The notes beneath the pieces were generated by a model that saw nothing but the letters and a program-made list of their open reading frames with translations, searched no databases and was not told the origin of the DNA. Positions 27,023-35,551 of a stretch of DNA of 38,367 bases are shown here, piece after piece. The stretch comes from Patescibacteria group bacterium. Lineage in GTDB: Bacteria > Patescibacteriota > Dojkabacteria > JAKAPS01. The translations under genes were made by a program, and so were the position numbers. The number at the start of each line of letters is the position of its first letter. Position 1 is the first letter of the stretch. The stretch spans positions 1-38,367 of the forward strand of contig JANWIC010000009.1 in NCBI GenBank assembly GCA_025450075.1. The letters run 5' to 3'.

Positions 27023-28560
27023 CAAAAGAGAAACAAAAAACAAATCGCCCGCCAATTATTACGATTATGGGGCATGTGGATCATGGAAAGACTACTTTAA
27101 TGGATCACATTAAAAAGACTCATATTGCAGATAAAGAAGCAGGAGGAATCACACAGGGTATTAGAGCTTTCAGTTATTCATATAAAGGAAAATTGATGAC
27201 TTTTATTGATACCCCTGGCCACGAAGCATTTACAAAAATGCGTGAAAGGGGATCGACTATTTCAGATATAATTCTGCTAGTTGTAGCAGCTGATGACGGA
27301 GTAAAGCCGCAAACCAAGGAAGTTATTAACCTTGCTTTACATGAAAAGACTCCAATGATCGTAGCAATTAATAAAGTAGATCTCCCAAATGCTGACGTGA
27401 CGAAAGTGAAAACGGAACTTGCTACTGCAGGAGTTATGCTGGAAGGTTGGGGAGGAGATACCGTTTCTATTGAAATTTCTGCAAAAACTGGACAGGGTGT
27501 AGATGCACTTCTTGATATGATTATGCTGGTTGCTGATCTTGAAGATTTACATGAAGATCCTTCACAAAATACGGGAATTGTACTTGAATCTTATATGACA
27601 AAAACAACTGGACCGGAAAGTCAAGTTATTATTAAATCCGGATCCTTTGAAATAGGTGATTTTGTCATAGGAGATAAATCTTATGGTAAAGTAAGGGCTT
27701 TAATAAATGATGAAGGTGAAAGAGTCAAGAAGGCCGATGTTTCCACTCCAATTAGAATATTAGGTTTGAGTACTGTTTTACAAAGCGGTGAAATGATTAT
27801 TGGGGGAAAGGACAAAGTAAAACTCGAAGAAATAATGAGCAATAAGGTAACAGCGATTGTAGATGACGGATTGGATACTGTTGAAATAAATGAAATAGAA
27901 AAAACTCCTATAGAACTTCTTGATGCTCTCATGAACCAATCAAAAGCTGCAGATAAAAAGCCAGTATTGAACATAGTTCTGAAAGCTGATGTGGTTGGAT
28001 CAATTGAAGCAATAAAGAATTCTTTAGAAAATGCAGCGAATGATGCAGTAGATATGAGACTTATCCGAACGGGTACGGGAGAAATAACCGAATCTGATGT
28101 ACTATTTGCAAAATCTACCAGAGCAGTCGTTATTGGATTTAATGCTCAAATATCACCTAGAATACAAACTCTTGCAAGCAGAGAACGTGTCATCATCATG
28201 AATTACAAGATAATTTATGAATTAGTAGATGATGTTGTAACCGCAGCTGAAAGTATGATTCCGCCTGAAATAGTCGAAGTTTATATCGGCTCAGGTGAAA
28301 TAATTGATGTATTTAAACTTTCCAATGGATCGTATGTTGCAGGTACAATTGTAAAAGATGGTAAGGTTGTACGAGGATATAACTGCTATGTAACTCGTGG
28401 TGGAGAACGAGTCTATGAAGGTAAAATTACTTCTATCAGGCATTTTAAAGATGAAGTAAAAGAAGCAGCAAAAGGTGTAGAGTGCGGTATTAGCACATTA
28501 CCAAGTTTTGAATTCTTAAAAGGTGATAAAATAACCTGCATAAGAATTGAAAAAAGTTGA
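27019..28560 (+). CDS. infB: Translation initiation factor IF-2 (short N-terminus)
   Basis: PPIITIMGHVDHGKTTLMDHIKKTHIADKEAGGITQGI, DTPGHEAFTKMRERG, NKVDLP. Confidence 0.96.
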   Translation: MTKEKQKTNRPPIITIMGHVDHGKTTLMDHIKKTHIADKEAGGITQGIRAFSYSYKGKLMTFIDTPGHEAFTKMRERGSTISDIILLVVAADDGVKPQTKEVINLALHEKTPMIVAINKVDLPNADVTKVKTELATAGVMLEGWGGDTVSIEISAKTGQGVDALLDMIMLVADLEDLHEDPSQNTGIVLESYMTKTTGPESQVIIKSGSFEIGDFVIGDKSYGKVRALINDEGERVKKADVSTPIRILGLSTVLQSGEMIIGGKDKVKLEEIMSNKVTAIVDDGLDTVEINEIEKTPIELLDALMNQSKAADKKPVLNIVLKADVVGSIEAIKNSLENAANDAVDMRLIRTGTGEITESDVLFAKSTRAVVIGFNAQISPRIQTLASRERVIIMNYKIIYELVDDVVTAAESMIPPEIVEVYIGSGEIIDVFKLSNGSYVAGTIVKDGKVVRGYNCYVTRGGERVYEGKITSIRHFKDEVKEAAKGVECGISTLPSFEFLKGDKITCIRIEKS

Positions 28561-28576
28561 TAATTATGATAAAATC

Positions 28577-28598
28577 ATCCTATATTATTATATAGGAT
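28577..28598. repeat. Perfect inverted repeat/hairpin upstream of DHH-like gene
   Basis: ATCCTATAT-TATT-ATATAGGAT, ends 3 nt before the ATG at 28602. Confidence 0.6.
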
Positions 28599-28601
28599 GG
28601 T

Positions 28602-30002
28602 ATGGATAGGAATACCCCAAAACCAATCTCAGAGAAATTAAAGTCTTCTAAAAAGATTTTATTAACTACCCATTCACGCCCAAGCATTGATGCAGTTTGT
28701 TCCCTTTCTGTTCTTTACTCCGTTATAAAAAATAACTATAAGAAAGATGTTGATGTTGCTATTCCATCAGATGTTGGAGTTAGAATGCAACACATTCTTG
28801 AAAAAGTAGGTATTGCATCTTCCTCGATTTTAAAAGATCTTCCACAAAGGGTTTATGTTATAACTATCAAAAAGCAAGGAGAAAAAATTGAGAGCATTAA
28901 TTTTAATGAGGAAGATGGTAAATTTAATTTTTTCATTACCCCTTTTAATGGAACACTCGATTTAAGTTCAGTTGCAATAAACGAATCAGGTTCTAATTAT
29001 GATTGTATTATTACAGTTGATACCCCGAGCCTTAATTTTCTTGGAGATCTGTATAAAAAGAACGAAGGATTTTTTTCAAGTGTAGATATTGTTAGTTTTG
29101 ATAATCACAAAAGTAACGCAGGATATGCTGCATATACAGCAGTATATGATGAAATAGATACAACATCTCAAGCTATTCTACACTTTTTAGAAGAATCTGG
29201 AATTAAATTAGATGATACTGTTTCTACACTCCTTTATGCAGGAATGTATTCCCACCTTGGTCTTACAATGCGAAATAAGGTAAGAAAAACATTTTATGAT
29301 GATTTAGCTGTTCTTGTTCAAAATAAAGCAAAAATAAACCAGGTACATGATATGCTGTATGCCCCATATAATATAAATGAAATATTTTTGGTTGGAGATA
29401 TTCTGGACAGGTCAAATGAAGGAAAAGCAGCTAAATTAGATAATGCAAAAGTTATCGGATGCAACATAACTTTAAATAAAGAAGAACTTGAAACGGTAGA
29501 TATGGATAAAACAGCTGAAGTAGTCTTCTGGAATGTGAAACTTGAAGGGGTTCAGTTAGGATACCTTCTTTTCCAAAGATCAGTAGAAGAAACAGTAGGA
29601 TATATTTATGCATATGATGCGGATTTGAATATATTAAGTTATATAAAGCAATTAGAAGGAAAAGGAGATAAATTGTCCGGAAAAGTTGTCTTTAAATCAG
29701 ATGTAAATACTGCAGAAAAGACATTAAAAGAAGTATTTGGTATTGAATTAACAGAAAAAGATAAGGGAAAGTTTATGGATAATGGGTTTGCTACCAACGA
29801 AAATGGTATGTTTGATGATATGTCTGATGATTTCGATTTCCCTGAACCAAAACCATATTTGCCACCTATGCCTTCTGCACCTATATTCGATCAGCAGCTA
29901 TCCCCACCTTCACCGGTACCAACTCCAAAAGAGGAAGAAAATGCAGAGCAAAAATCGAGTGATGATGTCCCTGCTTTGTTTGATCCAAGGGCAGGGAAAT
30001 AA
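28602..30002 (+). CDS. DHH/NrnA-like phosphoesterase homologue with degenerate motifs and Pro-rich tail
   Basis: LLTTHSRPSIDAVCSLSVLYSVI, CIITVDTPSLNFLGDLY, VSFDNHKSNAGYAAYTAVYDEIDTTSQAILHFL, YAGMYSHLGLTMRN follow the order of DHH-family motifs. Confidence 0.7.
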   Translation: MDRNTPKPISEKLKSSKKILLTTHSRPSIDAVCSLSVLYSVIKNNYKKDVDVAIPSDVGVRMQHILEKVGIASSSILKDLPQRVYVITIKKQGEKIESINFNEEDGKFNFFITPFNGTLDLSSVAINESGSNYDCIITVDTPSLNFLGDLYKKNEGFFSSVDIVSFDNHKSNAGYAAYTAVYDEIDTTSQAILHFLEESGIKLDDTVSTLLYAGMYSHLGLTMRNKVRKTFYDDLAVLVQNKAKINQVHDMLYAPYNINEIFLVGDILDRSNEGKAAKLDNAKVIGCNITLNKEELETVDMDKTAEVVFWNVKLEGVQLGYLLFQRSVEETVGYIYAYDADLNILSYIKQLEGKGDKLSGKVVFKSDVNTAEKTLKEVFGIELTEKDKGKFMDNGFATNENGMFDDMSDDFDFPEPKPYLPPMPSAPIFDQQLSPPSPVPTPKEEENAEQKSSDDVPALFDPRAGK

Positions 30003-30032
30003 GTGATAGTAATAAAAGATGTTCGAAATAAA

Positions 30033-30061
30033 TTGACATATTGGAGTGTATTTGTTATGAT
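30033..30061 (+). promoter_or_regulatory. Strong sigma70-type promoter TTGACA-N17-TATGAT for rpsO-pnp
   Basis: -35 30033-30038, -10 30056-30061. Confidence 0.65.
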
Positions 30062-30089
30062 AATACCAGCTTCTTTTACTAACTATACT

Positions 30090-30103
30090 AAGCAAGCTTG
30101 CTT
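30090..30103. repeat. 14-bp perfect palindrome in rpsO leader
   Basis: AAGCAAGCTTGCTT. Confidence 0.6.
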
Positions 30104-30209
30104 GAAAAGTTAATTGAAAATATAAGTGAAAACTTATTTGATGTGACCCCATAAGGGCGGCAAAAAGCAATTTTGCTCTATTTGCTGGTATATACATAAG
30201 ATATAATTT

Positions 30210-30563
30210 ATGAAAAAAGAAGATAAAAAAACTACTGCTGCTTCAAAAGCCGCTAAGACAGCTAAAAGTGCAAAAAAAAGCGAATCCCCATCAAAAGAAT
30301 TTTTGAACGCTCCAAAAGCCGAAGTTATTTCCATGTTTGCTACACATGAACATGACAGCGGATCTCCAGAGGTACAGATTGCTCTACTCACTCAACGAAT
30401 CGAGCAACTGGCAAATCACCTCAAGACACACAAAAAGGATAATCACTCTAGAAGAGGAATCCTACAACTAGTTGGAAAAAGACGAAGAATGCTGCAATAT
30501 CTTGCAAAAAAAGATGATGCAAGATATAAGGTAATCCTTGAAAAGGTTGGATTAAAAAAATAA
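30210..30563 (+). CDS. rpsO: Ribosomal protein uS15 with Lys/Ala-rich N-terminal extension
   Basis: [55 protein letters not shown]. Confidence 0.95.
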   Translation: MKKEDKKTTAASKAAKTAKSAKKSESPSKEFLNAPKAEVISMFATHEHDSGSPEVQIALLTQRIEQLANHLKTHKKDNHSRRGILQLVGKRRRMLQYLAKKDDARYKVILEKVGLKK

Positions 30564-30577
30564 TTTAGAAAAGATTT

Positions 30578-32680
30578 ATGAATAAATTCATTAAAAAAGA
30601 AGTGTCTATAAATGGCATTAATTTTTCATTCGAAACAGGTAAATTAGCAAATCAAGCAACTGGTTCAGTGAGAGCCCAAATGGGAGATACCGTTGTGCTT
30701 GCAACAGTTGTTACAGCTCAGCCACGAGAAGGAATCGATTTTTTTCCTCTTTCTGTTGAATACATGGAACGTTTATATGCAGGAGGATTTATATCATCTT
30801 CCCGTTTTATTAAAAGAGAAGGAAGGCCATCTACAGAGGAAATTTTAAAATCAAGATTAATAGACCGATCTCTAAGACCGCTATTCAAAAGCGACTTCAT
30901 AAATGAAGTACAGCTTGTCGTAACAGTATTATCATATGATAAAATAAATGACCCAGCTATTCTTGGCATTAATGCAGCATCTGCTGCATTGATGATTTCC
31001 GGCATGCCTTTCGAAGGTCCTGTAGGAGGAGTAAAGATTGGCATGATAAATGGGAAGCTGGTATTAAATCCATCAAATGAACTTATCGATCAAAGCGAAA
31101 TGGAACTTGTTGTCTCAGGGACAAAAGATTCCATTATTATGCTTGAAGCAGGTGCAAATGAAATTCCAGAATCAGAAATTTTGGAAGCATTAACATTTGC
31201 TCATAAAGAAATGCAACCACTTATTCAATTGCAGGAGGCATTACGAAAAGAAGTTGCAAAAGAACCTATAAAGTATACCCCACGAATACTTGAACAAGAA
31301 TTACTAAAATTATTAGATAAAGATTATACTGATCAAATCAGTATAATGATTTATACAAGAGATAAGGTTGAAAGACAAAATCTTCTTGATGCTTTGAAAG
31401 AAGATCTGTATGAAAAGTATTCCGATACCTATTCAAAGAATACGATTAATGAATGTCTTGATGAAGCACAAAAGAATGTTGCTAGAAAAGGAATTATTAA
31501 AAAAGGTGCTCGACCTGATGGAAGAAAAACAGATGAGATAAGGCCAATTACAATTGAAACAGGAGTATTACCTCGAACACATGGAAGCGCAATGTTCCAA
31601 CGTGGAGAAACTCAGGCTATTTCAGTAGTTACTCTTGGATCGGGACGGTTAGAGCAAGTTATGCAAAGTATTGAAGGTGAAGAAACTAAAAGATATATGC
31701 ATCACTATAACTTCCCAGGATGGTCAGTTGGTGAAACAGATAGAAACCTATATTACCCAAGTCGGCGTTCAATCGGACATGGTGCTTTAGCTGAACGTGC
31801 TTTAATTCCTGTACTTCCTTCAGAAACAGAATTTCCTTACACAATTCGAGTTGTATCAGAAATCCTTTCATCTAATGGATCTACTTCAATGGCTTCAACT
31901 TGCGGCTCAACTCTATCACTTATGGATGCCGGAGTTCCAATTAAATCTATGGTTTCTGGTATTGCAATGGGACTTATCATGGATGAAGAAACAGGAGAAT
32001 ATGCAATTCTTTCTGATATACAGGGATTAGAAGACCATTTTGGAGATATGGATTTTAAAGTAACCGGAACAGAAAAAGGTGTAACAGCAATTCAGATGGA
32101 TAACAAGCTAAAAGGTATTTCTATTGAAATTCTTACAAAAGCTTTAAAGCAAGCAAGAGAAGGAAGAATGTTCATTATGGACAAGATGAAAGCTGTAATC
32201 TCATCTCCACGAGAAGAAATATCAAAATTTGCTCCAAAGATAGAAATTATTAAAATTGATCCGAAAAAAATCGGTGAAGTTGTTGGTCCACAAGGAAAGA
32301 TTATCAAAAAGATTATAGAAACTACGGGTGCAGAGATAGATATCAGCGATGATGGAACTGTATCCATCTCATCACAAGATGAAGAGGGACGAAAGAAAGC
32401 TGTTAAGATGGTTCAGGATATTACAGAGGAACCAGTCGTTGGAAAAGTATACGAAGGTAAAGTTGCAAAGCTTATGACATTCGGAGCTTTTGTTGATGTC
32501 TCTCCAGCAATATCCGGATTAGTTCATGTCTCAGAAATGGCAGAAGGATTTGTTAAAGACCCTAGCAAAATTGTTAAAGAAGGGCAGATTGTGAAGGTTA
32601 TGGTAACCGGTATTGATGATCAGGGAAGAATTAATATGTCCATGAAGCGGGTAAAAATAGAAGATAAACCGCAAGAGTAA
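30578..32680 (+). CDS. pnp: Polyribonucleotide nucleotidyltransferase (PNPase)
   Basis: FFPLSVEYMERLYAGGFI, RSLRPLF, LSDIQGLEDHFGDMDFKVTGT, KH (VVGPQGKIIKKI) and S1 (GKVYEGKVAKLMTFGAFVDV) domains; follows rpsO. Confidence 0.96.
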   Translation: MNKFIKKEVSINGINFSFETGKLANQATGSVRAQMGDTVVLATVVTAQPREGIDFFPLSVEYMERLYAGGFISSSRFIKREGRPSTEEILKSRLIDRSLRPLFKSDFINEVQLVVTVLSYDKINDPAILGINAASAALMISGMPFEGPVGGVKIGMINGKLVLNPSNELIDQSEMELVVSGTKDSIIMLEAGANEIPESEILEALTFAHKEMQPLIQLQEALRKEVAKEPIKYTPRILEQELLKLLDKDYTDQISIMIYTRDKVERQNLLDALKEDLYEKYSDTYSKNTINECLDEAQKNVARKGIIKKGARPDGRKTDEIRPITIETGVLPRTHGSAMFQRGETQAISVVTLGSGRLEQVMQSIEGEETKRYMHHYNFPGWSVGETDRNLYYPSRRSIGHGALAERALIPVLPSETEFPYTIRVVSEILSSNGSTSMASTCGSTLSLMDAGVPIKSMVSGIAMGLIMDEETGEYAILSDIQGLEDHFGDMDFKVTGTEKGVTAIQMDNKLKGISIEILTKALKQAREGRMFIMDKMKAVISSPREEISKFAPKIEIIKIDPKKIGEVVGPQGKIIKKIIETTGAEIDISDDGTVSISSQDEEGRKKAVKMVQDITEEPVVGKVYEGKVAKLMTFGAFVDVSPAISGLVHVSEMAEGFVKDPSKIVKEGQIVKVMVTGIDDQGRINMSMKRVKIEDKPQE

Positions 32681-32700
32681 TATTTTATCCAATCTTTCAA

Positions 32701-32769
32701 ATGAAAAAGATAATGGATTTTTTGAAAAAACTATTTAAAAAGACTCCAACACAGGAGCCTCAAGCATAA
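32701..32769 (+). CDS. Possible 22-aa cationic amphipathic small protein
   Basis: ATG...TAA encodes MKKIMDFLKKLFKKTPTQEPQA, between pnp and the terminator; absent from the supplied ORF track because of size. Confidence 0.35.
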   Translation: MKKIMDFLKKLFKKTPTQEPQA

Positions 32770-32782
32770 GCTTGATTAATAG

Positions 32783-32814
32783 AAAAAAAGGACCGGGAAA
32801 CCGGTCCTTTTTTT
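32783..32814. terminator. Bidirectional intrinsic terminator
   Basis: AAAAAAAGGACCGG-GAAA-CCGGTCCTTTTTTT perfect 14-bp stem with GAAA loop. Confidence 0.9.
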
Positions 32815-33211
32815 AATGTGCTTCAATATGGATTAGGTAATCCTTTTGAATATCTGTTGTTGCCCAGAATGGAGTAAATATAAAAGATTTATCAGTGGTA
32901 AATGAAACAGTTTTAGATGAGCCTGGAGTAATTGCCCCGGTTGTTACAACATCACTCTTAAAATTTAATCCTCCATGATAAACACCTGTATCACTGACTG
33001 CGAAAGTAATATGAATTGTATCTCCTTTTTTCACATTTATTGTTGTTATATCAGCACCATCATCTGTAGCATGAATGGTAAAAGTTGTTGCATTTATAGA
33101 TTTCTGCGTTATTGTAGGAGCATTTGCTTTATTAAAGTGAGCATATAAGATTCCTCCAATTATGACAATAGCTATAAAAATAATGGCAAGATAGGTATTT
33201 CTTTTCATCAA
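32813..33211 (-). CDS. Cupredoxin-like membrane-anchored protein lacking obvious copper ligands
   Basis: N-terminal TM, TINVKKGDTIHITFAVSDTGVYHGGLNF...GAITPGSSKTVSFTTDKSFIF pattern typical of cupredoxin-fold proteins. Confidence 0.6.
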   Translation of the reverse strand: MMKRNTYLAIIFIAIVIIGGILYAHFNKANAPTITQKSINATTFTIHATDDGADITTINVKKGDTIHITFAVSDTGVYHGGLNFKSDVVTTGAITPGSSKTVSFTTDKSFIFTPFWATTDIQKDYLIHIEAH

Positions 33212-33729
33212 TTCGTCACCTCCTCTTGTAATAGCTTTTCTTTTATTTCTTTACCTAATATATAGTTGCCGATATTCCCATCTTTGCGAATTACTCTATG
33301 ACAAGGAATCAAGTAAGGAACTGGATTTCTTGCTAATGCACTCCCAACAGCTCGTTGCGCTTTAGGGTGCCCTATTTTTACTGCGATTTGTTCATACGTA
33401 CGTGTTTGTCCTGCAGGAATATTCTCGGTTTCATACAGTACTGATCGGCTAAAATCCGTAAGATCATCCAGGTTATACTGGATTGATGAAAGAGGGGAAG
33501 GAAGCTTATGGAGAATTGCTCCAAAAGTCCTTTTTGCAAAGCTCAAAAACTGTTTTTCTGATTCTATTTTATATGATCGTAGTATTTTTCTCTCTTCATC
33601 TAATATTAAAAACATAGTCCCAATCGGAGTTGAGATTTGAGAATAAAATTGGGGAATTGCGGTTTTCTTCGAAGCCATAAAAGGGAAATAATCTATTGCC
33701 ACTATAGCACGTGGATTATGAAAATGCAT
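33208..33729 (-). CDS. Methylated-DNA--[protein]-cysteine S-methyltransferase (Ogt/MGMT)
   Basis: IPAGQTRTYEQIAVKIGHPKAQRAVGSALARNPVPYLIPCHRVIRKDGNIGNY. The start may be the internal Met near 33678. Confidence 0.93.
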   Translation of the reverse strand: MHFHNPRAIVAIDYFPFMASKKTAIPQFYSQISTPIGTMFLILDEERKILRSYKIESEKQFLSFAKRTFGAILHKLPSPLSSIQYNLDDLTDFSRSVLYETENIPAGQTRTYEQIAVKIGHPKAQRAVGSALARNPVPYLIPCHRVIRKDGNIGNYILGKEIKEKLLQEEVTN

Positions 33730-34614
33730 CTATAACCAGATTGTTTTTGTTTCGTGTTTAAAAAGGAAGTGGTAGAGTGCTATATATACTAAATATTGAA
33801 TCGGCCAAAAGATCAGAATAATAGCTGGTATCCCTAAAATTGTATATTGCTGAAATGGCCAGTTTGAATATTGCCAAAGATTCATAGATAGGTTAAATGA
33901 TTCGATAATTAAAGATGAAATACATGAGGCTATAATTACAGCAATAAATGGGATTATATCCCCTTCAAATAAATGGAGAAGACAACTATCTTCATGATGT
34001 ACATATTCCAAATATTCAATAAGGAAAAAAACAGATAAAGGGAAAAGAATAATGAGGATAAAGTTTGGATTAATGGAAAGGTAGGTATTCAAGAAAGCTA
34101 AAGATTGTTGTGGAATATTTGTGTCAAACGACGTAAAAAGACAAAGAATAAGGGTAAAGAGAGATAATGAACCAAGAAGTGTGAAAAGCATGTCATTACC
34201 AGGATGATTAGTATATTTCCTTCTTTTTCGAGGTATGGCATGATGAATTATACTAGAAATCGCTAAATAGCTTTCATAAAGATTTAAAAACCCAATACTC
34301 AAAAAGAATGGAAAAATTGCTAAATATATAGCTAAAGAAACATTGTAATGCCAAAGCTTTAAAATCGAATTAAACAAGATTTCTATTAATATAGCAGCTA
34401 AAAAGCCTGTTATAACAGCATGAAAGATAGTAGAAAATGGTCCAGTAAGAAGAGATTTGCCTCTGAGAAAATATACAATACTGTCAAAAATGAAAATCAA
34501 TCCGATCCCTAAAAACGCCGTATATACAAGGATTAAATCAATAGAATGCACAAATACAACTTTTGATAAAATTGCTGTTAAAACGAGGAAAACGCCTAGA
34601 ACAAGCCGTTTCAT
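33730..34614 (-). CDS. Hypothetical polytopic membrane protein with apparent internal duplication
   Basis: 294 aa, multiple TM segments; E.LFNSILKLWHY and ESFNLSMNLWQY halves. Confidence 0.6.
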   Translation of the reverse strand: MKRLVLGVFLVLTAILSKVVFVHSIDLILVYTAFLGIGLIFIFDSIVYFLRGKSLLTGPFSTIFHAVITGFLAAILIEILFNSILKLWHYNVSLAIYLAIFPFFLSIGFLNLYESYLAISSIIHHAIPRKRRKYTNHPGNDMLFTLLGSLSLFTLILCLFTSFDTNIPQQSLAFLNTYLSINPNFILIILFPLSVFFLIEYLEYVHHEDSCLLHLFEGDIIPFIAVIIASCISSLIIESFNLSMNLWQYSNWPFQQYTILGIPAIILIFWPIQYLVYIALYHFLFKHETKTIWL

Positions 34615-34672
34615 AACATAATATTGATAAGTCTAGTATACTGGGGATGTAAGTAAATGGCAACACCCGTAC

Positions 34673-34701
34673 TTGACAGTATTAGCCGATAGTGATATCA
34701 T
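34673..34701 (+). promoter_or_regulatory. Promoter TTGACA-N17-TATCAT
   Basis: -35 34673-34678, -10 34696-34701, 27 nt before the ATG at 34729. Confidence 0.65.
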
Positions 34702-34728
34702 CTTAGTGTAAATTATTACAAAACTCAT

Positions 34729-35436
34729 ATGGCAACAGCTATACTTACTTCTCTTGAGAATAGTACGTTCGATTCATCTGCAGGTGAGGTTGCAGCACAA
34801 ATAGCTAAAAGATACGTAGTTCAATATAGTCAGCTTCCTGTAGATATTCGAGAGGAATTTTTTCAAGAGAATTTTGTACAAGGAATGATTGCTAATGATA
34901 AATTTATAGAAGAACTTCAACGAGCAGCAAATATTGCTGCATGGTGTGAGTTCTATGCTTATGATTTAAATATGCTTGGCAAGCTTGAAGATGCTATAGA
35001 GAAAGAAGAAGGAAGATTACAAATTGTTGATAAAACAAATTCTCGTCACATGTTACTTAATGCAATTGCCAGAAACGTTAGAATCTCTTCAAATGATGTT
35101 ACTGCAGAAGTAGAAGGAAAAGATGATGGAAGTGTTGCAATTACTGGAGAACAATTAGAAACGGATGATGATGAAAGTAATGTTGTTCAATATGCTATAT
35201 CTTTACAGGCATTTGAAGCAATGGATACTGATCAACAACTAGCAGTTGTAGCAAAAACTACAAGAATTATGCTTAACAGAAGTGTAGACGCAGTAAAAGC
35301 ACTCTATCATAAGGCTAAGGATGGTGCTGTAAAAGAACGCATTATTAATGAATTACGAAAAATAGGAATGGATGAAGATTGGCTTATTAATAATGGTTTT
35401 ATTGAAACAATTGATCCTAAATTTATAGCAGCTTAA
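34729..35436 (+). CDS. Hypothetical soluble acidic protein
   Basis: 235 aa ORF with its own promoter and terminator; no family recognised. Confidence 0.65.
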   Translation: MATAILTSLENSTFDSSAGEVAAQIAKRYVVQYSQLPVDIREEFFQENFVQGMIANDKFIEELQRAANIAAWCEFYAYDLNMLGKLEDAIEKEEGRLQIVDKTNSRHMLLNAIARNVRISSNDVTAEVEGKDDGSVAITGEQLETDDDESNVVQYAISLQAFEAMDTDQQLAVVAKTTRIMLNRSVDAVKALYHKAKDGAVKERIINELRKIGMDEDWLINNGFIETIDPKFIAA

Positions 35437-35453
35437 AAAATAGTTAGAACTTT

Positions 35454-35480
35454 AAAGACCGGAGCATCCGGTCTTTTTTT
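35454..35480 (+). terminator. Intrinsic terminator
   Basis: AAAGACCGGA-GCA-TCCGGTCTTT followed by TTTT. Confidence 0.9.
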
Positions 35481-35551
35481 ATGCAAACAATTATCACTGA
35501 TTTAGATCTGGTGGAAGGATAGAATAATGGTGACATCAGAAGTTGTTTGTT

